From assembly GCA_019055375.1 (NCBI GenBank), contig JAHQIW010006039.1, forward strand, positions 17,610 through 81,609: 64,000 bases of DNA. Direction: 5' to 3'. The notes under the pieces were generated by a model that saw nothing but the letters and a program-made list of their open reading frames with translations, did not search any database and was not told where the DNA came from. Made by a program: the position numbers and the translations under genes. Source of the stretch: Parelaphostrongylus tenuis (taxonomy: Eukaryota > Nematoda > Chromadorea > Rhabditida > Metastrongylidae). This document shows, in pieces, positions 45,306 to 55,163 of the stretch (the stretch's first letter is position 1; every line of letters begins with the position of its first letter).

Positions 45306-46835
45306 AAAACGTTAGTCATCAATTTTTGAGGAAAAGCAGTACCAACTTCGTCCAAGTTTTGAATAAAGAAAAGGACTTTTCATATATTATCTTGTTATTT
45401 AGCGAACCATCCATCCTGCAGCAGTCGCATCAAATATTCGCTACCATCCTATTGGTTGAAAACGACCTTTCCTTCAACTTCGACATTACAAATCGATCAC
45501 ACATTCTACGGTTATTGAACGAAAACACGAAGTTATCCATAAAGCTTATGCATTTATTTCGCCGACGTTCGTCGCATTTCGTCGTCTTCAGAGCCGAATA
45601 TCAAAGAATATCATTAAAAATAAGTTAACGACATTACAATAAGCAGACATTTGAAATACTCTAGATAAGTTAACAATAAAAAAGTCACATAGAAGAATAA
45701 GAGCGATTGCAATTCATATACAGGTATAGAATTTGTGTGCTATTGAATTATTAAGAGTAAATTTGTTTTCCTGTAAAGCTATGTTCCATATCTGCTGCGG
45801 CTATCGATTTGGAAAAAAAAAAACGAAATTTGCTCGGAATCTATAAATCAGCATTCTTCCTATAATGATGCCGACAAAAGACCATTGAAATGATAGATAG
45901 GAAAGCTCGAAATATCCAAAACTTTCAAATTTTCTCATCACTACGTTTGTAGTCTTAACAACTGGAGTCGCTTCTGGTAGAGATTAATGGAACATTTTGA
46001 GTTACGCATGTACTTCATAGAAATTCCAAAGTTTCGTATGAACTACATTGGGTTTCGGCATTTATTACATCAAAATGTTACAAAGCTGCATAAATTTACT
46101 GATGAAAATTTTAGTATAAACCATTGTCATCGAGTCAATATAAAAAAACTCATTTATTCTGTTGAAGTACCAACACATTTTGTCTCCTTCGAAGGCGTTT
46201 TTTGAATGATGCTAATGTTTTGAAAATACCGATGACTGACATGAAAACTTGAGCATGATCACTTCGGTCTTGAGGGATAAGAATAATGTTATTTCAGTTA
46301 AGAGTACGCTGCTTGCTGTTTCAGTCTAGTTGTGCTTCTTCAAAAGTGTCGTGTCGTTTCCCGTTGCGCGTGAATGTTAGTTCCAAACAACATCTCTCTT
46401 TGTTTATCAGTTACATTTACGATTCGTTTAGAAATATATCTTCCCGTGTAAACTGATGTCTCTTTCAAAGGAACCGCGGCATACATAAGGAAAAACCATG
46501 AAGAGGAACTAAAGTTGAGATGCTACCCCATACGTGGCCACAGTGGATTTCCTTTTTGATTTTTGGAGATAAAGTTGGTTAAGATGGTTCAGGCGATAGA
46601 ACATTCTCAAAACATGAGATCAGTATATTATCTTGCTGTGGTACCATTGGGTGTGAGCACCACAGCTTAATTTCCGTGGGGATTTTTGATAGTGACTTTA
46701 ATGGCTTCGTCCAAATCATCGATCTAGATCATAACAAGGATGGAATTAAAGGTTTTTATTGATATATAAGCAGTGAAACGTAAAGAAATTATGTGATCTC
46801 AAAAGACTGCTTTAGCCCTTCCGAGGTTTGGCAGT
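45306..46835. other. No recognisable gene
   Basis: Sequence at 45405-45560 recurs, diverged, at 59755-59890 (CTTCGACATTACAAATC and ACACGAAGTT-like words), so an uncharacterised dispersed repeat is present. The overlapping ORF at 45326-45628 is not supported. Confidence 0.35.
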
Positions 46836-46837
46836 TA

Positions 46838-47127
46838 GTGCCCTAGGTACGTTTTGGCGGTCTCACCCTCCTTATCAGAGCCACACGTCCCGGCAGTCAC
46901 CCCTACTGCTGCTGGGGAACGGAGTAACATGTTAGGTTGAAGCAACGTAAATGTTGCCTTAAGCATTTTTCACTCGACGACTTGCGATTGTTACCAAGCA
47001 CACAGACAATGCCTTTCAATCAAAACTTTTCATGAAAACCTCGTTTTTTCAGTAGAGGTGATACTGGTGGGATATGTGGCTCTGATGTGGTGGGCGAGAC
47101 CGCCGAAGCGAACGTAATCTACTGACA
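46838..47127. repeat. Foldback element, family 3 (arms about 70 bp)
   Basis: The left arm, 46846-46908 (GGCGGTCTCACCCTCCTTAT, CAGAGCCACACGTCCC), is inverted at 47050-47118 (GATATGTGGCTCTGATGTGG, GGGCGAGACCGCCGAAGCG). The interior is about 140 bases and noncoding. Confidence 0.65.
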
Positions 47128-47943
47128 TACCAAATCTCGAAAATGCTTGAGATAGTCTCACAGAATACGTCGAAATTTTAAAACGAGGCTTTTAAGAAGC
47201 TTTGGATAAAAGAAATTTTATGATTACCTGTGCTTGAACACGGAGCCGATTTAATAAATTTCGAAAATGATAAAAAAGAGCGATTGATGTTAAATGTTGG
47301 CAACAAGGAATCTCATTGAATGTGCCTAACAAGTGCTCTAACTGAGATTGATAGTCTATGAGTTTATGATATTGTTCAGGTTAACAGTTCAACAGTACGC
47401 CGTATAGTATGTCATAATCGTTTCTAAAACCCGCAATATCGGATGCACTAACAGGAATCCCGTTTCGGAACACGGAGAACGACTATGTCGTTTCTATCCA
47501 ATACAGAATTTGGCGCTTTTTATTATACTAATCAAGCTCAAAAATAATGAGAAAAATTCAACCTACCTGCTCTGGTCTCCTGATGAGGCTCAGGGTACGG
47601 AGTCACGATTTCCAAACTCAATAGAACCACATGAGATATCATATGTATATCGGGCAACTATACCTGCATTTACTTCTAGGATCTTCGCCTTTCCCAACAA
47701 GTTAAAAGAACCACGATCGTGTTTATTCTACTCAAATCGCAGTCGTAAAAGCTATACATCGTTCCCATCCGTTGTCCTGCCAGCGCCAAATGTAGCAGCG
47801 TTGACTAAATTGTCTAAGTCATGCCCAGGAAAAGTAGGAGTATCAAAACATTCGAGCCATCTGATATGGATAGATGAACAGCTACATTGCCAATCCATTG
47901 AACAACATGCTCTGCAATTTAGCAAAAAGAAATCGATTGATCT

Positions 47944-48197
47944 TTTAGCACTTTCTTTGATCCGTCATCGCAGTGTTTTCATACTGCAGATCCAGTACTT
48001 CCTGCATTCAATTCTTTTCTCGGATTCTTCTTGAACGGCGTAGAATATTAGTTGAGCGAGTCTCCTTGCAATCTTGAGGATAGCCTGACTGTGGCGCTCC
48101 ATAGGACGTTGTTGCTGACTACCGGAGAGAGTTGGAGTTGGGGATCGGCTCCACGCGCGCTGCGACGAGCATCGCAACCACTCGGCAACGGCGACCC
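47944..48197 (-). repeat. SINE family B copy, full length
   Basis: The best-preserved head on the coding strand is GCCGTTGCCGAGTGGTTGCG, then GCGTGGAGCCGATCCC as B-box. The body holds GGCTATCCTCAAGATTGCAA and GTTCAAGAAGAATCCGAG, and the 3' end is AAAGTGCTAAAA. Leu/Ser-type tRNA ancestry is suggested by GCCGAGTGGT. The ORF at 47510-48034 runs into this SINE and is not a gene. Confidence 0.85.
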
Positions 48198-48629
48198 AAT
48201 CAAGTGATCACATAACAAAAGCAGTTTTACAGCTTATGACTTGGTAAAGTAATTGACATCATTATTGTACACTTATGCATTATCTTACATAGTTCCGTAA
48301 CACATTTTTCCATATAGAACAGGATTCGATATGGAGCCATGTTTGGTAATTATGTAATTAGTCAATCTGTATCATTTGTAAATGTTTTATTGCCTAAGAA
48401 AATCCGTTTTGTAATGTTGAGACTACTTATTATTTGTGCGAGATGTCGTTTTAACCCGCTTTCAGGCAAGAAAATAGATGAAGCGAAGGTGTCAGCAAGT
48501 GTGTGATAGTGGAGCGTTGGAAACGAACTAAAATTCAATTTAAGACAAACTTTCACGCAATTTATTATGAACCAACTTTTCTTTGACCTCGCCACGACCA
48601 ATCAATCATTTCCTTTGCTGACTAAACCT

Positions 48630-48800
48630 TCATCACAATGGTGTTGATAACAAAATTCTTCCAGCTATTTCGATGTGGTTTATTGAGTCGACTTAATTGT
48701 CTACGGTCATATGCCTTGTTTCGATTCTTCGCCTTCGGTCCGCTCAGTCTAACCTTCTTCGATGAAGAATCGCGCTCACTCTCACATGATCTTTTTACTA
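48630..48800. repeat. Dispersed repeat shared with 59560-59690 and 59955-60060
   Basis: Similar blocks in all three places have CGTCGT/TTCGCC-type words followed by a TCTTCGA(A/T)..AGCACCGCT-like block. Translated on the minus strand they align loosely, so this may be a decayed coding segment of a transposon. Confidence 0.3.
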
Positions 48801-48849
48801 TACAATCCAAACCTTTTTCTGCTGATAATAATTTTTTTCGGCCATGAAT

Positions 48850-49245
48850 ATGGTCTGTTATGGGCACTTATTAAGTACGATACTCGTGTTTCGTCATTGA
48901 CAGCCTCATCAGTTGCCCAGTGCCTTTAGTCCTAGCCAGTCCTCTTGGCCCCCTTACATAGAGGAGACGCAGACGTACTATTCACACGTGTCGTCAAGTG
49001 AAAGAAATATCTAGGTGAGCAGTGTCACTCGATTACTCTTGGTTGCTATTTACGAAATATCATACATTAACATAGTGAAATGTACCGCTAACGCGGCTGC
49101 TAAAGTTAAAACTCACGCATTGCACTGCATAAGTGCCCATGACAGACCACATGCATGGCTCAGAAATTATTAGGCATTTTGATGTTTGAGCGTGGTCTTA
49201 AGAAAACACTTGAAACGAACAGTATGATAAATATTGTTTTTCTTT
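48850..49245. repeat. Foldback family 1, longest copy
   Basis: The interior words AGCCTCATCAGTTGCCCAGT and GGTGAGCAGTGTCACTCG match 17950-18120 and 40920. The right terminus is TTGAGCGTGGTCTTAAGAAA, then ACACTTGAAACGAACAGTAT. No ORF. Confidence 0.6.
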
Positions 49246-49629
49246 CAGAGTTAAGAGAATATATGACTGAGTAGATTGCACATTAGTTTGATCCCTTCAA
49301 GCTTTAAAGAAGGTCAAATAACTCCGATTTCTCACTTGTGTAACCCTTAGTGAAATGTTTTCAGAATAGCACGCCCTTCCTGTCGTCTTCTGAATAAAAA
49401 TTCCTTGAACTCACGTATGAGTTCTTCTGCTATCTGTAGGTGATAATGCTGGAATGTTAATGAGCTATTATTGATGAAACCACGCATAACCCTGTGCGTT
49501 TGAAACGACTGGAATCATGAAATGAAGCCTAGCGATATGTTGTGTGAATTGCCTTCAAATGATCCACAACGTTCTATCTATTTTTCTCAAATCAAATGTT
49601 ACTGATGAGCCTTACTCAAGGTGTCAAAA

Positions 49630-49680
49630 ATTATGGCTAACATTCCGACGGCTTATCTTCGTCAGAGCTGAGAAGATTTA
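49630..49680 (-). ncRNA. Degenerate hammerhead-like motif of PLE type
   Basis: The reverse complement reads AGCTCTGACGAAGATAAGCC, then GTCGGAATGTTAGCC. It keeps the CTGACGA core and outer AGCT/GTTAGC-like pairing, but GAAAC is replaced by GGAAT. Confidence 0.35.
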
Positions 49681-50584
49681 AATCGAGAGCTTACAGCAGC
49701 TGTTCTTCTTGCGAAGTTGGTTTCAATGTGTATGAATTTTGATAAAACACTTTCCTGAGAACATAGCATGAAGTTAGACGATTCACTAAAGTGTTGTATT
49801 CGAAGAATATACAGCGCTATAGTGCAATTGTCGATTAGAAAATCATTTGACACAACAAGGAACTGCTAAAACGTGGAAGTGTTTGTCAGATTCTATGAAC
49901 GTTCATAAAAAAAATTTACAACAGATGCAATGACTTTACAGTGCTGATGGTGCTTTCGATTTGTCACGCCGACAAAACAGAATTGTTAAATCACGAGGTA
50001 AAGACTTTTCGCTAACGTACTGAAATTGAGGTGAGAATTTTATTTCTTCGACTTCAAGTGTAATGTCATTTGCATGAAGGCGTGGACACTTTTCAGCACA
50101 ACTTCTATTATGGAGAACTCTGAAAATGAGTTCTTCAAAGTGACATTTCCGTGCCACTGTTCTATGAATAGCGATCTTGCAGTACTTAGTCAGACTTTTT
50201 TTATATTTGACTGACTTTATTCAGTCAAGGTTAAACTTCAACCGTAGCAATGAACGGTCATTGATATTATTGAGTAGCATTTCATCGTTTCAACATCTGA
50301 AACCACATAAGGCGAGCAATCGAAAATCTGCGTCCCTATCATTTTATGTAGTAAGCAACAGTAGTGGCCGTGAGGCGCATTTTGAAAAAAGTCTTCAAAA
50401 ACATGAAGTCTGGGTTTAGCGCTGACATTTGTAAATCGAGTAACATTCTTCTGCGGTAATCAAATTGAGACAAATATTACCACCACAGTGACTCAACCAT
50501 GTCACAGAAATAATCACTATTTCCAATTAAAAAAACCTGCAACTAGCCCATTTAGTTCAAGGATTACAAAAAAACATAAAAAAA

Positions 50585-51220
50585 TAAAATCTCAAAACCG
50601 ACTGTCTATCAACCTCGGCATGCTTCAATATAATTCCTAATTCTCTTCTTTGAGCCAAGCACGAGGTGTTATATTAATCTTTACTTGTCAGATGATGCCT
50701 CGGCAGTTCGCCTTGAGAGCCTGGAAAGGTCAAATTGTCTGCCATCCACTCAGTCAAACACCTCCATTGCTCCTTCAGAAAAAACCACTAAACTTAGATT
50801 TCAATCGCATCAGACGTAAAATCAACTCTCAGCATACTCACCGCCCTCTATATGTGTTCCACTGAATGATTCAAGTGGAGACCACCGGAAGGACTCCACA
50901 TAGGCTCGAAATGCAATGCACCCTGCCCATCAAAACAACAGTCTAATATACTGGCTCATATCACGAGTGTTTACGAGGCAATCCCAGCTGCGGTGTATGG
51001 TTGGATTGGTCGTATTAATCCAAAACGCTTCTAGAATTTTTCGCGTAATGTTTTTTGTTCCTGCACATGGATGGTGACTTCGATCTCAAAATCAACTCCG
51101 TCGTTTCGGTTCTCTATGCGTTCTTAGCGGGCTGTTCCGTCTATTAAGACGTTTGTCAGCTAGGTGTTCTCCTATGCGGGCATGGAGCGGCATACCCGTT
51201 TCGCCAATATATTTATCGGT
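50585..51220 (-). mobile_element. Penelope-like element 1, 3' part (GIY-YIG end and 3' untranslated tail)
   Basis: In minus orientation the sequence resumes the GIY-YIG endonuclease after an insertion, with YIGETGMPLHARIGEHLADK, followed by decayed coding sequence. A 3' tail follows that is also present in the copy ending at 54445 (ATCATTCAGTGGAACACATA, TGGAGGTGTTTGACTGA). The terminal motif has lost its ribozyme-like core (CTCTCAAGGCGAAC). The tail continues to CCGAGGTTGATAGACAGTCG, as in PLE 3. Confidence 0.8.
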
Positions 51221-51227
51221 ACACGCT
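51221..51227. repeat. Target-site duplication of the RTE insertion, left copy
   Basis: ACACGCT here is repeated at 52021-52027. The two copies bracket the RTE fragment exactly where the PLE coding frame breaks and resumes. Confidence 0.85.
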
Positions 51228-52020
51228 CATCAGCCAAGCGGAACGAATGTTGACTGATTTCGATAACGCCTGTGGAAAGATCGGTCTTCAACTGAATCTA
51301 ACGAAAACAATGACGGATGGGTTTCTAATGCCCCATTCACGCTCAACGGAACGACAATTTCCGAATGCTCCAGTTACATCTATCTAGGTCGTGAAATCAA
51401 CATGATGAACGACCTAGCTCCAGAGTTGAGCAGGAGGAAACGAACGGCTTGGGGAACGTTTAAGAGCATCGCAGATGCATTGAAGAGGACAAAGAACATC
51501 CGACTCCGTGCTCACCTTTTCGACTCGACAATTATCCCTGCCTTAACGTATGCAGCAGAAACCTGGTCGCTACGTAAGCAGGATGAAAAATCACTTAGCG
51601 TTATCGGACGCACAGTCGAAAGGTCGATGCTGGCAGTATCCCTTATCTCGCAAATGAGAAAAAGGATCCGAAGTTCCGATCTACGTCAACGATCGAAAAT
51701 CAGAGACGCCGTTCTACACGCCAGGATATTGAAAATAAGCTGGGCCGGACACGTGATGAGCCTCAACGACAACCGATGGACGAGAGCCGTTACCGACTGG
51801 ATTCCTCGAGACGTCAAGCGCTCTAAAGGAAGACCACCTACCCGTTGGTCCGATTTCTTCACGAAAGCGATAGAAGAAAGATATGATGGTCAGCGAATTC
51901 CTAGAGCGAGGAGGACCCACTGGGCTATTCTTGCACGCGTTAGGGAGAAATGGAAGAGTTGATGGTACCCGCTCGAGTCACTCGACGATTAACGGGACGA
52001 CTGGTGACAGGTGGCAGATG
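51228..52020 (+). mobile_element. RTE-clade non-LTR retrotransposon, 5'-truncated, inserted in PLE 1
   Basis: Only the 3' end of the polymerase ORF remains. It opens with ISQAERMLTDFDNACGKIGL, has one frameshift near 51320, then runs open to TGA at 51960-51962. Typical RTE C-terminal landmarks are SSYIYLGREINMMNDL, RLRAHLFDSTIIPALTYAAE, SWAGHVM, RWTRAV and GRPPTRWSDFF. This is the family of Caenorhabditis RTE-1 and hookworm dingo. A short 3' tail ends in CAGATG without poly(A), as RTE elements do. It copied itself into the minus-strand PLE and is therefore younger than PLE 1. Confidence 0.93.
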
Positions 52021-52027
52021 ACACGCT
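52021..52027. repeat. Target-site duplication of the RTE insertion, right copy
   Basis: ACACGCT directly precedes TTGCAAGAG, which on the minus strand encodes LISCKA of the interrupted GIY-YIG domain. Confidence 0.85.
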
Positions 52028-52990
52028 TTGCAAGAGATTAGGTAGACTGTACCTACGCTCATGCAATCACCGCCTCTGCCTTTAGGACATATTTTACATT
52101 CTTTCATTATACAGGACGGTCATATAAGCGGTTGCTAACTAGTTAGCGTCTTAGAGTATTCGGTGACATCTCAATAATAGCCACCGATTGTTCTAAACCT
52201 TTTATAGCTGTACTAATCTCATTTGAGAAGAAGGGGAGGATAAACGGGGCTTTTCTTTCATTCGAGTTTTCGTTCGGAGGCGTATTCTTTCCTTTGAACC
52301 TAAGCCGAGAGGTCACAAATTTGTATCCATTAACAGTGGCTATTTCCCGAGCCAATTTCACGGATTCTACTCTCTGCTTTTCTCCGGTACATACATTGGC
52401 TGCTGTTGGAAACATGTTTTTTACTAACGCCTTTTTCGTATGTGAGGGATGAGAAGAGATAGTGAACCAGGATATTCTTATTACTTAACTTTCGGTACCA
52501 CCATGTTATTTAGCCGCTCCTGCTTAAGTTTATTTGCAAGTTCAAGAAAAGGAGACTATCATCTTTTGGTGTCTCACGGCTGAATTTTGTGTAAGCTGAC
52601 TGTTCATTCAACGATCTAGAGCAATTATCTAGCTCCTCTTGAGTGGAACAGATAACTAAACAAGCATCTATATACCTACAATAGAATGGCCGGCGATCCA
52701 TCACTGGTGCTTCCACTTTCGACATAAACGCAATCGCCAGGCTAGTAGCCAGTCGCTGCTCCTTTGCCAGCCTCTCATTTGAGCATAATATTTCCCGGAC
52801 CATCCGAAGATTGAGCAGTTCAGGCACTCTATTAATAGGACCATGAACTGCTCAATCGTCAAGCCATACATATTTACAGCTCCCTGGTGTTGTATCAGAA
52901 GCTCGTGTGTGGCTTGCAATGCGGAGTCATTCGACACGTTGGTATAGAGATCAGTGACGTCGAATGGCTCCATTGCGTACGCGTTTTAAT
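52028..52990 (-). mobile_element. Penelope-like element 1, reverse transcriptase part (5' truncated)
   Basis: Reading down from 52973: EPFDVTDLYTNVSNDSALQA is the RT aspartate motif A. YCRYIDACLV at about 52670 is motif C with the second Asp changed to Ala. The linker and Cys-rich region (KICPKGRGGDCM) and GTVYLISCKAC lead into the GIY-YIG domain, which the RTE cuts. Frameshifts separate the blocks. The 5' end stops near 52990, only about 60-100 bases from the start of PLE 2 on the other strand. Confidence 0.88.
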
Positions 52991-53059
52991 TACCTTGATT
53001 TTGATTTAAACTAGTGGAGTAGCAGATCAATTTTGACCCACCAACTGTTCTCCTTCAAA

Positions 53060-54450
53060 GGTTGCCTTCCAAATACTGAGCACAATAAACAACGTGAACA
53101 AACAATAAACGTGAACAAGAAGAACCCGACTAACGCATACGTAATAAAGTCATTTGACGTTACTACTCTCTATACCAACGTGTCGAATGACTCTGCATTG
53201 CAAGCCACACTTGAGCTTCTGATGCAACACCAGGGAGGTAAGAACATGCATGCCTTGTCGATTGAGCACTTCATGGTTATACTAAAAGAGTGCCTGAACT
53301 GCTCAATCTTCAGATAGTTCGGGAAATATTATGCTCAAATGAGAGGGCTGGAAACGGGGGCAGCGATTGGCACCTAGCCTGGCGATTGCCTTTATGTCGA
53401 AAGTGGAAGCACCAGTGATGGATCTCCGGCCATTACTCTACTGTAGGTATATGGATGATTTTTTGGTTGTGTTCCACTCAAGAGGAGTTAGATAATTGCT
53501 CTAGATTGTTGAATGAACAGTCAGAGTATATAAAATTCACCTGTGAGGTACTAAAAGACGATTGGCTCCCATTCTTGAACGTGCAAATAAGCTTAACAGA
53601 GAGCGGCTACAAATCAAAATGGTACCGAAAGCTACGTAATAAGAACATCCCGGTTCACTATCTCCCTTCTCATCCCTCACATACGAAAAAGGCATTAGTA
53701 AAAAACGTGCTCCGAACAGCAGCCTACCGGGCAGGAGCCCAGAGTAGAATTCGTGAAACTGGCTCGGGAGATACTTTTGAAAGATACGAATTTGTAACCT
53801 CTCGGCTTAGGTTCAGAGGAAAGAGTACACGCAGAGCTGGTGATTGCATGAACCTAGTTACAGTCTACCTAATCTCTTGCAAAGCTTGTGGCGAGAAATA
53901 TATTGGCGAAACGGGTAAGCCACCCTACACTGCATAGAAGAACAACTAGCTGACAACTGTCTTAATAGACGAGACACTCCACTAGGGACGCATAGAGAAC
54001 AGAAACACGACGGAGTTGATTTTGAGATCGAGTCACCATCCTTGCGCAGGACCAAAAAATATCAGCTCGGAAAATTCTGGAAGCACTTTGGATCAACACC
54101 ACCAATTCAACTATAAACCGCAGGGAAGAATGCCTCGTTGTCACTCGTGATATTATGTGTCAGTAATTAGGACTATTTTTTGACGGTTAAGGTGCATTAC
54201 GAGCCTGTGTGATCTCGTTCCGGTAATCTCCACTTGAATCATTCAGTGGAACACATAAAGAAAGCGGTGAGTATTTTGAGAGTTGATTTTGTGCTTGATG
54301 AGATTGAAATCTTGGTCCGGTGATTTTTTCTAAAGGAGTAATGGAGGTGTTTGACTGATTGGATTGCGGACAATTTGACTTTCCCAGACTCTGAAGAAGG
54401 CGAACTGCCGAAACGTCAGCTGTCAAAAACTATACGAAATTTGTAATGAG
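53060..54450 (+). mobile_element. Penelope-like element 2 (5' truncated, internal deletion)
   Basis: RT motif A is SFDVTTLYTNVSNDS (about 53150). A frameshift follows near 53320. Motif C is YMDDFLVV (about 53450), intact. RLRFRGKST then jumps to RRAGDCM, so about 60 codons of the linker before the nuclease are deleted. GIY-YIG is seen as VYLISCKACGEKYIGETGK, then a stop at 53936. The C-terminal DFEIESPSLRR..FWKHFG frame continues to about 54116. The 3' tail matches PLE 1 and ends with a hammerhead-like motif at 54386-54425. Confidence 0.9.
54386..54426 (+). ncRNA. Hammerhead-ribozyme-like motif at the 3' end of PLE 2
   Basis: CTGAAGA (54391-54397), then a GGC/GCC stem II with a five-base loop, then GAAAC at 54410-54414. 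A possible short stem III closes at GTC (54422-54424). Relative to the consensus there is one extra A after CTGANGA, and stem I pairing is poor here. PLEs of many animals are known to carry hammerhead motifs; self-cleavage here is unproven. Confidence 0.5.
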
Positions 54451-54497
54451 TAACTGTTCCGTCTATGCGATCACCTCAAAGGAAATTTAAACAATTG

Positions 54498-54549
54498 GAG
54501 CGAATGCATGACGCATCCCTCAGGGATTGACCAACGCTGAGAGCTTTAT

Positions 54550-54597
<48 letters not shown>
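54498..54597 (+). repeat. SINE family A 3' end joined to a (TA)n microsatellite
   Basis: GCATGACGCATCCCTCAGGG, then ATTGACCAACGCTGAGAGC and TTTATC, is the family 3' end. It is followed by about 22 TA repeats (54554-54597). The tail of the SINE may have seeded the microsatellite. ORFs reading TA repeats as Ile-Tyr are artefacts. Confidence 0.75.
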
Positions 54598-54599
<2 letters not shown>

Positions 54600-55152
54600 T
54601 GGTGATGCTTAGCGCAGCTCGACGGAGTAGATCTCCTATCCCCAACACTCTCCACCAATCAGTAACAAACGCTCTAGCTTGGTTGCCTTGAAACTGAAAG
54701 AAAACGTAGTCGAGCATTGATCTATGACTTCCGTGAATAAGATGAGACCCTCAAGCATGAGATCCGCACATTAAGAATAGAACGTAGGAAGAGTTTAGCA
54801 CCTATGAGTGACTTTTTTGTAAGTGTTGCAAAATTGTATTTTCGTGACCAGTCGATAGCTCATAAAAGGTGCACGTAAAGCCTCAAGTGACACAGAAAAA
54901 ACTGTCCTTTCAGTAGCTTGTTATCAGATTACTTGCAGCAAATGTCATTACAAAGATGAGAAAGGCAAACTCCGTCGAAGCATTTTCAAGGATCAGACTA
55001 GCAATTGATTACAAGCAGTGCGGGAACAGACTTTATGCACGGAAATTGATCACCGCAAATCTATGGTATTTCTAGACAAATTGCGTTAATGAAAAGATAA
55101 TACTGGCTTAATATACTGGTGAGAACTGAAAGTCACTGTGGAACCCAGGCAA

Positions 55153-55163
55153 GCACTAAGTCA
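55153..55163. repeat. 11-bp direct repeat, left copy, at the outer end of PLE 3
   Basis: GCACTAAGTCA abuts the 3' terminus of minus-strand PLE 3 and is repeated in the same orientation at 62194-62204, next to the 3' terminus of plus-strand PLE 4. The position and orientation are those expected of a target-site duplication. Confidence 0.7.

Noticed and set aside
47510..48034. 174-codon open frame, plus strand
   Set aside because: It runs into an antisense SINE B copy, has no recognisable domain and no ATG at its start.
50585..54450. GIY-YIG sequences as a homing endonuclease or mobile intron
   Set aside because: They directly follow Penelope-type reverse transcriptase frames and have the PLE-typical Cys-rich linker, so they are PLE nucleases.
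54476..54717. Minus-strand frames containing Ile-Tyr repeats
   Set aside because: They are translations of the (TA)n microsatellite.
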